A stretch of 42,637 nt of DNA from Rhizopus sp. PT2906 (taxonomy: Eukaryota > Mucoromycota > Mucoromycetes > Mucorales > Rhizopodaceae). The position numbers and the translations under genes were made by a program. This document shows positions 12,224 to 23,400 of the stretch, piece after piece (positions within the stretch are counted from its first letter, which is position 1; the number at the start of each line of letters is the position of its first letter). The notes under the pieces were generated by a model. The model was not told the origin of the DNA. It ran no database searches and saw only the letters and a list, made by a program, of their open reading frames with translations. The DNA lies in assembly GCA_025529335.1 (NCBI GenBank), contig JAMYHX010000379.1:1-42637 (forward strand), in the 5' to 3' direction.

Positions 12224-14109
12224 TTAATCATCAGTTACGCTTGAAATTGCATTTTCATAATCCGGTGTTAGCTCTTCTAATTTCTCTTTTTCTATATTCA
12301 GTAGCTCTACTTGGTTCAAATGTCCTGCCTGACGTAGCATGTCCTTAAAATATCGAGCCTGCTGTTTTTCAACTAGTGTATACGCCACACCATGTCTACC
12401 TGCTCTTGCCGTACGACCCACACGATGAATATATTTATCCATATAGACCGGTACATCATAACTTATCACATATTGAACTGAATCTATGTCAATACCTCTT
12501 CCAATCAAGTCAGAACAAATCAACCTATTCAATGTCAGCTACACTCTTTTTGTTCTCTCTCCTTTATGCTGACTTACATATCAATTTCTCCTTCTTTAAA
12601 TTGCCTCAGTACTGTCCTTCTTTCCGCCGGACGAAGCTCACTCGAATATTCTTTTACTCTTACACGCTTTTCTTCTGGTTGTAGTGCTTCATAAGCATCA
12701 ATTAAAGTCTTTAATCTTTCTGTTGATTCTATGGATTTAGTAAAGCACAGTCCTGACTTGATGCCCAGACAGTGAAGCAAATAGATGACCAACAAAGGTT
12801 TCTTTTCTGTTGGAACAATTGCCATATATTCCTTTAACCCCTCAGGCGTTACATACTCATTCGCTGTAGCTTCCTCATCATCATGTTGAACAGATATATA
12901 CTCTGGATCAATCAAGTGTAATCCAGCTATCTTGGCTGGATTTTTTGTTAAAGTAGCTGAAAACAACAATTTTTGGATCTAATACAATCAATGAGTCATT
13001 GTAAGCGAGCAAATGATCTTACTTACCGATGGCACTTTAGGATGATCCAATTCTGTTTTAGGAAAGCTGTGAAAAGACTCCAAAAAGGTAGGAGCTATTG
13101 CATCTGATAACACCATACTATAATTCACCTTTAGTTGCTCGATTTGTCTGCATAATTATCTTCTCCTTTACCCATCCTTATCAGTTTTAAAATCTAGTGG
13201 TGGTACTTGTTGACTTCCATCTGGCTTTGTTGCTTGTAAGATTCTATTTAACCAGTCATTGAAACTCTGATTCAATAGACGATCTGCTTCATCAACAACC
13301 AAAAAACGGACGTGCTGAAGTGTAAAGTTGGGTGTAGTGTTTAAGTGATCGATCAATCTACCAGGTGTAGCTACCAAAATGTCTACTTTACTTTTACCAC
13401 CAGAATAACTAACAGACACTGTTAGGTTGTGTCATAGTATAGCTTTATCTCTTACCTTTCATCTTCACTTCCAACAAGTACATGTTGTTCATGAGCAAAT
13501 GACTGTTGACCACTGACAGCTGCAACCACCAGATCAGTGCCTTTAACAAAGGCATCTAGCGTTTCCTTTACTTGAATCACCAAGTCACGAGTTGGCAGTA
13601 CAATGACCGCACGCAGTCTTTTGACGACTCTTTTTGATAAAATATCAACAATTGGCAAGACATATGCCAATGTTTTACCACTACCAGTAGGAGCTGAAAC
13701 ACAAATGTCTCCTGGTGCCTTTATGGTATCATACAATGTCTGATTTCTCAAAAATATCGGAATAACCGCCTTTTGAACTAGTGTACGTTAATTGACAACT
13801 GGTCGTTTCTTTTTCTTTTTTTTGCAAATGATTACCTGCAAAGAAAGAAGATACACCGATCTCTTTGCATCTCTGAGTTAAGCGTTCAGATAATCCTACT
13901 TGATCTAGATCGCATCTTTCTTTTGGGGATATAGTCGTAGGATGCAGTAACCAATCAGGAATCCCCATATTTCTTAATAGATTAGCTTCTTCTTTGTTAT
14001 GTTTTGCCTTTTTCCTAGAAACATCAGGGAATGCCTCTATTGCGGATGCTTCTTTTTCTTCTTCAGATCTTTTAGCATTTCTTGGTTGTTCTTCAGAATC
14101 TATTTCCAT
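12224..14109 (-). CDS. DBP6: DEAD-box RNA helicase Dbp6 (DDX51 type)
   Basis: Six exons: 14109-13836, 13777-13456, 13408-13172, 13117-13027, 12978-12578 and 12524-12224. They total 1626 nt and 541 residues. Dbp6/DDX51 is needed for early 60S subunit assembly in the nucleolus. Seen: acidic and basic N-terminus (EEEKE, RKKAK), APTGSGKT, PTRDLVIQV, a family-specific insert before SKVDILVATPGR, VVDEADRLL, LLFSATLTKNP, KSGLCFTKS, GRGIDID and HRVGRTARAGR. Two junctions needed care: the acceptor at 13409 avoids an in-frame TAG, and the intron 13171-13118 removes a stop after KTDKDG. The start chosen is the ATG just after a long T/C tract; an in-frame ATG at 14226 would add 39 poorly conserved residues. 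Confidence 0.92.
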
Positions 14110-15022
14110 TTCAAGAAAAAAAAAGGACAGTGGGCGCGGTATCAAATTACGGACAATGGCTTTGTTATTCTCAGTCAGTGTTAGACTCCAGTCACGTCTC
14201 GTCGCATTATTGTTTGATTTAAACACTTTGGTGAGTCATTAATAGAATGCTGTATAAAGCTTCTACTGGTACTATAATGAATACTATCGCATGTTTCAGT
14301 AATTCTAGAATACAGGCCATCTTTATTACCAAAGTGAGAGCGTTTAACATTTCGTTTAACAGAACGCCAAAATTTGTTCTGTAGGATTCAGGGTAAATAT
14401 ACTTGCATCCTTTTTTTTTTTTATCACAGCTCGAATTTTGACCAAAGTACGAAGGTAGTAATGCGAGAGCGAAAACTTTATCTTTTGAAGTTTATGTAAA
14501 ATTTGGAATGGCTATCTATCAAATTATTCGTCTTCGTTTCGTCAGCATTTTGATTGTTTGTCGTTCCAATACAATTAAGAGTTTATTTACTTGAGTTAAT
14601 TGAAATAGACACTTTAAGAACAGCGTTTCCAAATGATTCTCATTAAAGGCATGGAGACTTTGGAGTATAAGAAGAATGTTTTATAGCGCTCTTGATTGTA
14701 TGATCTTTTCTCAAAAAAAAAAAAGAAAAAAGTGAACTTAATATGAATTGCCAGATCCCTTTTTGAACATATAAGACCATTGAAGGCTTCTGAATGGAAA
14801 AACATCCCTGTGGTAATATGTGTTTGGCATAATAGGTTATGAGCAACACCTATCTTTTCTGTTCTTTAGTAATAAATGAACTGTGCTGTAAACAAACGGA
14901 AAACTTGAATAATGAAATGTTAAAGAGATGCTCGTAAATTAGCTTTGCCTTTTTAAGCGAATAAATGACATTAAAGAGTATATAAGAGCCGTTATCCATA
15001 GTTGATTATCATTATCACATAG
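14110..15022 (+). promoter_or_regulatory. Intergenic region with TATA box for the secreted-protein gene
   Basis: This 913-bp region lies between divergent DBP6 and the small secreted-protein gene. A TATATAA element at 14979-14985 lies 38 bp before the ATG at 15023, a good TATA-box position. The rest is AT-rich with homopolymer runs (about 14409-14423 and 14714-14725). Open frames near 14614-14849 look like chance. Confidence 0.55.
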
Positions 15023-15511
15023 ATGTACATCAAATTACTATTATTTTGCTTCTTTTTTACTTTGGCTTCAACTGTTCAGTCATTTTGTATATATAATTTC
15101 CTCTCAGACAATACAAACATCAAGGTTTGGGCATCTAACGGTCGCCATTCATCTCCCAAGTAAAAGCAAGACCTTTTATCTTTTTCATCATTGTCTAAAC
15201 GAATTTCTATAGGAGCTTCGTAAAGAGTATTAGCCCAGGAAGAAACGAGTGCTGTCATTATTCAAACAAAGATTGTACTCCCAGAGGTGTTGATTATGAC
15301 GAGATGACATTTGATGTAGGAAATAAGACATAATACAAACGTTTTCTAATTCATATTTTAGGTAATGTTCTGGTGGCCACGATATGCTTCTGGTCGTTTC
15401 TCTTTATTATGCGTTGCAGGAGGTGGTCTGGCTTTCTATGGAACAGAAACTAATCATTGGGCAGAATGCACACAATTAGATGGTCAAACTCGTAGAATAG
15501 ACTTTAACTAA
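15023..15511 (+). CDS. Small secreted cysteine-rich protein, function unknown
   Basis: Three exons: 15023-15159, 15213-15315 and 15362-15511. The product is 129 residues. No single open frame covers it, so it is easily missed. Seen: a clear signal peptide (YIKLLLFCFFFTLASTVQS, cleavage likely near residue 19) followed by a mature part of about 110 residues with six cysteines (22, 59, 60, 67, 97, 116), including a CC pair in RNECCHYSNKDC. The C-terminal half is rich in aromatic residues and glycine (VMFWWPRYASG, VAGGGLAFYG). No transmembrane segment follows the signal. The six-cysteine layout suggests a disulfide-stabilised extracellular protein, perhaps wall-bound or effector-like; that is inference only. 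The intron phases agree (2 then 0), which supports the model. Confidence 0.75.
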
Positions 15512-15556
15512 TTTTAATATAATAAATATGGCATGTATATGATATTACATAGTACA

Positions 15557-16731
15557 CTATGTTCTCTTTTTGTTCTTGTCGCACAATGTGCTTATATAAG
15601 GATAAAGGTCATGCAAGCTCATAAGACATCTAGGTCGATGAAGTGGCACACTCGTGTCTTCAACCATTGCTGGTGAAAAATCTTCATAAGACAGTTTGCC
15701 TATTAAAATGAGATTGTTAACTCCATTATACGTCATATGAGAATATAACAAACTTCTTGCAAGTAATACAGAATGCCATCCAGCGTATGCAGCTCCTAAA
15801 ATGAAAAGAAAAAGAGTTAGATCAGATAATGATTACATAATTAAACTTTACCAAAATAATCCCTACAAAAAAGAGACACACTTGGGTCAATATATAACAC
15901 TAATTCTCTTTTAAACTTACTTGTTTAAATCATCACCCACATGTAAAGCGTTTTCTGCAGAGACATCACCGGCTATCTTGAGCGCTCTATCAAATATGAC
16001 TTTATCAGGCTTTTCATACCCAACATCAGCACTAGCCAATACAAAATCAAAGTATTTATCCAGTTTTAAGTTTTTAACCACTTTGGCTTTAATACGCGTT
16101 ACTACAGTTTAAGTAACCGCCACAGTATCTACTTTACCTACTCTTTCGTCCGAGTTTGTAATGACGCCCATTTTAAATCCACGCGTCTTTAGCTCTTCTA
16201 ATGTACTCACAACATCTGGAAATATTGAATACGCAGCAGCAGTTGTAAATCTGTTGTACAATGCATTATAAAGCTGATCAAAGTTTGAATCCAATTCTAT
16301 CATAGACACATTTACAACCTTGCTGCATTAAAGGTATATATGCTGAATTACCCTTTGGATGAACACCGGCGCTTGAAAATGTTGCATAAACAAGCTTTTC
16401 AATTTTAATACATCTTTTTTTTTTGTTTCCATGGTTACTTTGTATCCTTACCTCTTTCCACCATTCTTGGGGAGTCATTCCTTGTTTTATACCGTAAAAT
16501 GGTGCTTTTAATTGTTGCTTCCTATAAGCTTGTCCAAAATGATCGGTTATTTCGTTCTTTGTAACTTTTATTCCATATCTTGCTGCTTCTTCTACCTAAA
16601 ATAAAGTGTTAAAAGGTAAATATAGCATGTATACGACTATTTAGTACATATTGAGCTGAAAGGCTTCCTCTTGGCTTAAAAAGAGTATTGTAAGCATCAA
16701 ATGTAATGAGCTTTATTACACTTGTAGTCAT
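15557..16731 (-). CDS. HAD-superfamily hydrolase, HDHD3-like
   Basis: Seven exons: 16731-16648, 16595-16452, 16394-16352, 16296-16138, 16086-15921, 15862-15852 (11 nt) and 15795-15557. They total 846 nt and 281 residues. Seen: HAD motif I TFDAYNTL, where the second aspartate is replaced by Tyr as in the HDHD3 branch, motif II VITNSD, motif III lysine in VGYEKPDK, and motif IV HVGDDLNKDYFGA. The cap region contains WWKELVYATFSSAG. The substrate is unknown for this family, and the motif I change argues against a typical phosphatase. Two junctions avoid in-frame stops (intron 16351-16297 and intron 16137-16087). An in-frame upstream ATG exists at 16902, but homology starts right at MTTSVIKLITFD. 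It converges on the secreted-protein gene, 45 bp between stops. Confidence 0.88.
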
Positions 16732-17048
16732 CAGCAGAATAAAAGCAGTTAAAAAAAAATTGTGAAGCCTGAGATTTAAAATTGGACAAGATGCTATTTT
16801 TATTGGAAGAGTGCACACATGAAGATTAGATACGGCCATCTCAGAAAAGTAAAGACGCCTTTTTGCAATTTTTATAATATAATTTATACGAAAAAGCGAC
16901 AAGTCAGTGCGGCATCTCTTTCTGGAAATGGTGTAATTTAAGAAATGTAGTTTAGAAGAATAACGGCATAGTTTTTAATCAGTCCAATCAAAACACTATA
17001 ATAATACATCAAAATGATGATCCATCAACAAGCTCAAGAAGAGTTAAA

Positions 17049-17057
17049 AATATAAAA
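17049..17057. repeat. Left 9-bp target-site duplication of the MITE
   Basis: AATATAAAA, repeated exactly at 17458-17466 on the other side of the inverted-repeat element. The sequence is AT-rich, so its weight comes from its position exactly at both repeat ends. Confidence 0.7.
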
Positions 17058-17457
17058 GGCCAACACTACATACACCAGAAAATGCATCAGAAAAATAGGC
17101 TAATGCTACGGGCGCTTCCTTAAGGCGCTACCTATGTTGTCACTATACAACGTCACACTACCAAAGTCTAACCTAAGGCTGCCCAGTTCACTCTCTCGTA
17201 TAAAATACGATGTCATTATAATTACATGTATCCTTGCATCTTTGTTGATCAACTGATAACATAAAACTAAAATAAATAGCAACATTTCTTTTTTTATCTC
17301 TTTCTTCCTGAAAAGAAACAACACAAGTCAGTAACATTATATAGCCATCCTTAGCTTGACACCACACATTGAAAAGCTTTGTTGGTGTACATCATAGGTA
17401 ATAGATAGAGGCGCGCCCGTAGTATTGGTCTAATTTCTGGTGTATGTAGTGTTTCCC
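17058..17457. mobile_element. MITE with imperfect inverted repeats, Mutator-like
   Basis: A 400-bp non-coding element. Terminal inverted repeats: 17058-17136 and 17393-17457. They share a perfect 19-bp block (AACACTACATACACCAGAA at 17062-17080 and its reverse complement near the other end), then CTACGGGCGC, then ACCTATG, in the same order. The left arm carries an extra 13 nt that looks like a small internal duplication. The element is flanked on both sides by AATATAAAA (17049-17057 and 17458-17466), a 9-bp direct repeat that fits the target-site duplication length of Mutator-like elements. No transposase is encoded, so it would need help in trans. Open frames across it are chance. Confidence 0.8.
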
Positions 17458-17466
17458 AATATAAAA
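17458..17466. repeat. Right 9-bp target-site duplication of the MITE
   Basis: Exact copy of the AATATAAAA at 17049-17057. Confidence 0.7.
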
Positions 17467-18605
17467 CGCAGTGATGTTGAAATTGAAGATACATCCAGTT
17501 CAAAAAACGGCACTTGGAATACGCTGACTTTGGAACTAATGACGCCAGTAGTTCATAATGGATAGTGGATGGTGTCAATGTAACATAAAAATTTCGACAA
17601 TTCAGACAAGTAACCATTGAAGGTGCTCAAATGCGTAAATGCTTCTCCAACAACCGCATTTTATCGTTATCATACATTTTCCTGCTATCTTTCGAGGGCA
17701 ATTGCGTGATTTTGAAGATGCCACCAAACGATCAACGAGCAATTATGACGAGTGTTAAAGAACAAGATAGGTTGTCGCCAACTAGGCCATTGTCGGTCGT
17801 TCCTTTCACAATTGCCGTGTGGGCTCACTCCGACCTCGGACGTGGTGGGTGCCCGCCCTTGGTACAAGTCCTGGTGGCCTTTTCCCAGCCCTAACTTGCT
17901 CTAAAATTCTTAGCAGCTTTTCAGGTATAAGGGACGTAGATTACAGAAATTTTATTTTTTTATATAATCATGACAATAAAAGCGCAGCCCGATGGCGTAT
18001 AACCATATTCGAGGTCTCGGTTTGGCCAACTAGGCCAGTTTATTTAAGGCAATTTGCATTTCTTTGCCAAGTTTGACATCATCTTCTAAGCCATTATTGT
18101 GATAGTTGCTCTTTCTCTTTACTTCCAAGAAGAAAAATTCAAATATTTCGGATCCAAGAACTTCTGATATAAAACAAAATCAGGAATGAAGACTTGGCCT
18201 TCTTTTGCCTTCGCAAGATGGTACGTTAATCTAAGGATGACATCAGTAAGCCAAAATCCAAAAAGAATTTATCATTGCAGCAAACTAGGTCAGTAAAGGG
18301 ACGTAGAGAGTACGAATTCCTTTCATGCAGTCACCTGTCATTTGTTTACAGTTATTTCTTTGGTAAAGGATCAAGAACTCCTTCAAGCGAAGAAATCAGA
18401 TGCCAGTGCAGCAATGAATGTTCTGAACACTGGATGATACAAGATAATTACAAACGACGGCCACCCTTCGTTCAAGAGAAATGAAGATGTTATCAAATTA
18501 TTTCATGTCGGACTTTCTCTTGGTATAGAGAACGGATCTCGAATACTTTTTTGGCTATTTAGAATATCAAAGTGCTCATTCAGCCTTTAAATTGTACCTT
18601 TTCTC
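17467..18605. other. Intergenic upstream of ORC1, with short interspersed repeats
   Basis: No gene is recognised. A locally GC-rich patch lies at about 17815-17895. Two short motifs recur: GCCAACTAGGCCA at 17777-17789 and 18025-18037, and AAGGGACGTAGA at 17929-17940 and 18296-18307; the latter copy is preceded by the related AAACTAGGTCAG. They could be remnants of a degraded repeat or sites for a regulator. A minus-strand open frame (17617 downwards) runs into the MITE and shows no known domain. Confidence 0.4.
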
Positions 18606-20368
18606 ATGACTGAACGAAAAAGTCGTCGTCTCGCAGAAAAACAAGAAACATCCCGCTCAAAGTCAACTGATCGCCAGTCGTACATAAGCAAGAGCGCAAG
18701 CCGAACGAGGAACACAGAGAGTATCGAAAGACGAGGAACAAGGACTAGAAGGACGACTAGTAAAGTAGTGGTTTCGGTAACAGACGATGAAACTGATTTT
18801 GAAGACGATTATGAATCAGAAGAAGAAATCAAGAAACCTAAAAAACGTGCACGACAGATAACAAAACAACCGTCTAAAAGGAATGCACCTGTTAAGCAAA
18901 AGCCAGCGATAGCACCAGGCAGAACTATTCAAAGAGTCAATAGATCGTCTACTGTAGATCCTTTACGTCAAGTAAGCCACCACAATAAAGCAAACGATCT
19001 TAGTGCATATGCCCTGGCAAGAGAAAGACTGCATGTCTCTGCTGTACCTGAATCACTTCCTTGTCGTGAAGAAGAATTCATGACGATTGCTGGTTATATC
19101 GAAGGCGCGATTCAAGATTCTACCGGAACATGTGTTTGTAGGTGAATAAAACTGTAATTGAAAAACTTTTTGTAACAAAGGCTTTAGATATATCTGGTGT
19201 ACCTGGAACAGGAAAAACAGCGACAGTGCATGAAGTTATTAGACACTTGCAGCAACAAGCAGCAGAAAAAAAGTTGCCTGAATTTGACTTTGCAGAAATT
19301 AACGGTATGAAGCTTACGGATCCTAATCAAGCATACAGTATTTTGTGGGAATGTATGGACAGAACTGCAGATACGGAAAAGAAGAAGCGTTATACCGCAG
19401 CACATGCTTTGCAACTACTAGAAGCGAAATTTTCAAAACCCAATAATAACCAGCGGATAACGTATGTACATATTCATGACGAGAACAAAGCAGCTCACGT
19501 CTCTACTTTTAGTGTCGTTTTAATGGATGAGTTGGATCTATTAGTGACCAAGAAACAGACAGTCATGTATAACTTCTTTGACTGGCCAAGTAGACCACAT
19601 TCTAAGTTGATTGTTGTGGCAATAGCAAACACTATGGATCTTCCTGAACGACTCATGAGCAATAAAATAGCTAGTAGAATGGGTAAGTGATCAAGACGCA
19701 ACTTTTGTTTCTATTGGATCTAATCACTATTTGAAGGTCTTACTCGTATCAATTTTCAGCCTTATAGACATGACCAACTCTATCAAATAGTACAATCAAG
19801 GTTGCAAGGTATAAATGCATTTACCAAAGAAGCCGTCGAGTTTGCAGCACGTAAAGTAAGTGCAGTTAGTGGTGACGCACGACGTGCATTAGATATATGT
19901 AGACGAGCAGTGGAAATTGTTGAACAAAAGTCAACTATGAATAATAATAATAATACATCCAAAGAACTCCAAGTTACAATTGCCATTATCGATCAAGCTA
20001 TCAAAGAAATGTTTACTTCTCCTGCAGTTGCCTTTATCCGCTCTTGTTCACTTCATCAAAAGATTTTTCTTGTGGCATGTATGCAGCGTGTTCGTGTGTC
20101 AGGGTTGGCAGAAATTGAATTTGGGGATGTAGCGCAATACCATACGCAAACCTGTAAATGGCATAATATAGAACCTATCAACACCAGTGACCTAATGCGT
20201 GTTTGTGAATCACTTGGTCAGTGTCGAGCTATTATAATGGATAGTGGAAGACATGATATCTGTATGCGTATTTCACTCAATCTTATGGAAGAAGACATCA
20301 TTATGGCGTGTAAAGCAGATAAACTCATTAGTAAATTGTTAGACAATCTCCCAAAAGCACATATGTAA
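18606..20368 (+). CDS. ORC1: Origin recognition complex subunit 1
   Basis: Three exons: 18606-19137, 19188-19682 and 19737-20368. They give 552 residues. Orc1 is the ATP-binding subunit that, with Orc2-6 and Cdc6, marks replication origins and loads the MCM helicase. Seen: residues 1-140 are basic and disordered (RTRRTTSK, KKPKKRARQ) with one acidic patch; the AAA+ module starts near LPCREEEF, with Walker A GVPGTGKT (181-188), Walker B VVLMDELDLL (Asp291-Glu292), sensor 1 region AIANTMDLPERL, SRMGLTRINFQPY and SGDARRALDICRRAVE, followed by a winged-helix region. Yeast and human Orc1 are about 860-910 residues with an N-terminal BAH domain; none is visible here. Convergent with AMS1, 106 bp between stops. 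Confidence 0.93.
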
Positions 20369-20474
20369 ATAGTCACAATTCTTTATCTTAAAAAAAAAAT
20401 AAACAATCATTCAATTTAATACCATTCACTTTTGCTTTAATAACCTGAGCAACATGCACATAGTCGCCTCTTGA

Positions 20475-23400
20475 TTAGCTTAGATCCACCTTGAGAGTTA
20501 ATATCTGGAAAGGCTTTAAGGTGACAGTGAAGTCGCCATTAAGGTTTTGTTCCAATGTTTCTCCTGTATCATCTTCCAATACGTTTGAGATTTGAATCTT
20601 TTTGATATTCAGCGAGCTATATACATACACACACACATATCATTAATAAAACCTATACAAGTTGCGCCTGATTTACCTCTTCAAAACGGCTGTACTCTTT
20701 CCACCATAAGCTTCATACAGACGTAGTATAACCTGGTTACCTTGTCCTTGGTCATCTTCAGCGAGCTTGACAGTATCAATTATAATCTCACGCGAGGGCT
20801 CAAGATAAAATAAAGAGCTAATCATTTCCCCGCTGCAGACTTCGGTTCCATCCCCATTACTAAGTATTCAATCAGTGTATGGTCACATTTAGTAGATGTT
20901 TGGTTATTACCGAATAGAAATAGGAGTATTGAACTCCAATGCTGACTGCATTACGTTTGATACTGAAAAATTTCCAATATGAGGATAGATGGCATACTTG
21001 AATTTATGTTGACCTATTTTTAAAACAGCTTCAGATATTGAAGTCTCAACCTTTGATTTCTATTACCCATATCGGCATCTTCATCTGGTCCTTTGGGTGA
21101 ACGAAGCAAGGACAAGCGTTGCGTCTTTTCGTGAGTAGCATAACCATATTTGCAATCGGTCATCAGAGCTACTCCATAGTTTGCTTCTGACAAATCTGTG
21201 AATTTATGACCGCAGACCTGAGGAAGAATGAGATAACTAGCAATAGAATGAGTTAATATACCTCAAATCTTGCAGAATCAATTGTTGTATTGTAATGAGT
21301 AGGTCTTCTGACAACTCCATACTGAATATCATAGGTTGCCTATAACACGTTTGACATTAGTACATGTATCAACGTAGCTGTATATGTTGTCATACGTAGT
21401 CAGAGACTATATCCCAGTTGAATTCGACTTTCTGTCATTTCATATAATGTTAAGACTTCGTAATAAGCGATTTTTTTTAAAAAGAAGTGTTACCAAAAAC
21501 TGATGACTTTCATGCCAATCCACTACATTATCAAACTCCAAACGTTCTCCTATACACGTTAAGCTAATGACTTGCTTAATAGAACTGACATCGGATATCT
21601 TGTGGACTAGTAACAGCTCTGCCTTGAGTGGGCCTTCTGTGAGCACCTAAGGTAGAATATAAGTACATTTCTCCTTTTCTGGTATACATTTAAAAACACC
21701 AACTTCAATGTGTCCATGATCTTCCAGATCTACGTATTTCTGAAGATGATATATTTCAACTTTTTTTTTTTTATAAAGAAATGGTTTTAGTGAGCTTTTA
21801 TCCCAGACTTTGTGTTCAATGTTATTACCATCCCAAGCATCCCAATAAGTGGGCTATTCCCAATAATAATAAAAGAAACAGTTAAATGATGTTATCTATG
21901 CATAGCACACATGCTTCACTTACAACATCCTCATAGAGCTGAAAGACATTACCTCGACACTTGTTAGGTACGAGATTTCCTCTACTGGTTCGTTTATCAA
22001 TCAATTCAATTAGCTGACCATTCTTATTAAATGTTGCTTTCAAAATAGGGTTTTCGAGAACAAAGTAGCCGGATTTGGTAGCATACGCTGCATAGACACG
22101 ATCATGAATATTTCATATGTAATTTTAAGCAACTTACCTTTTGCAGCTTTATCAGCACTCACATTCGCGAAATCAGCACTGGACGCTAGATAGCCTGCAG
22201 CTCCGAATCCAGGAACTCCATCAACTATAAGAAAAAGAGAGGAATATCAATATTGTACATTTGAGTAGCTATCTTGAGTTACCAATCAAGTATTCGTAGC
22301 CATCCTTATTCCATTGCTGATTAGACCATTTTGTTCCTTTCTGTGGAGCAACAATGACCTCTTTACGTGGCCAAGGAAGAGTATTAAAGGCTATAATACC
22401 TTGCTGACTTTCCTGTTGGTCTTTTTTAGGCTTTTGGGATATCAAAAAGGATTGTGCATCATGACGAAGGTTTAAAGATTTACTAAGAACTTCTCGATGA
22501 AACTGTATAATAACCAAGACAAATTAGCCATACATACAATATTGCTGATGTAGAATTACCTTATGAACATCGACATAGGCTAGTTTAATAGCAGATCCGG
22601 GTAAGCAATCATGGAATTGATTGAGACAGAGTAACTTCCAAAGGTTTGTGATTTCATTCAATGGATAACTATGCAACATATTGATAAAGAAATCGAATCT
22701 AACAATGCACTTTTACCTGTAGTCGCCATTTGTATGGTTAGAATGAATTTTTGCCATAGTAGCCAAAAGCTCTACATCATGAATTATCACTTCTCCTTTC
22801 CTATTTCCTCGCTTGACAAGAGCCTGCGTGGTATAAGTACCACGGTGAAACTCGAGGTACTAGTTTATATTTTACATAAGTCAAATGTTATTGCTTCACC
22901 TTGGCTAACATCATTTACCAGTTCTCCTTTATATGCTTGAAGCCTGTTTGCATCCTTTTCCAAATCTGTAAAGAATTGGATTGCGCTTCCAGGAGATGTT
23001 TTAGGCAGGCCATCCTAGTATTATTCATTAGTTTCTTATTTTACAATAGTCGTCATGCAAGCTTACAACGCTCTTCATCCTCTTTAATCTCTCAAGCATG
23101 CCAGTAGTTGGTCCTCCACCTCCATCGCCATGCCTAGGAATCAATGATAATTCATGAGATCCTAACATTCCTTTCATTTGGGTAGCACTTACCCGTAAAC
23201 CAAAAGGCTGTGATTTGAACGCTCAAGATCATGATTATTTCTTGTACTATTTATGTGTCAGTGACTCCTTCTTTTCTTTAACAATGCCACTTACCACTTG
23301 TATAGTTCAGCAGGGGTTACAGAAGCAGTGTATCTAAAGTACACAGATTAGAAATTAACAATATGAAATTGATTGTTCTATTTACGTTTCAGCAGGCGTA

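Noticed and set aside
4800..12600. DBP8, DBP5 and DBP6 as tandem duplicates
   Set aside because: Their subfamily motifs and intron positions differ; each matches a separate ancient subfamily.
13129..13171. A 24-nt intron in DBP6 (donor 13171, first downstream CAG acceptor)
   Set aside because: Too short for this genome; the 54-nt intron to the acceptor at 13118 keeps the same frame and has a normal size.
17106..17617. Minus-strand open frames near the MITE
   Set aside because: They run across the element ends and show no family resemblance.
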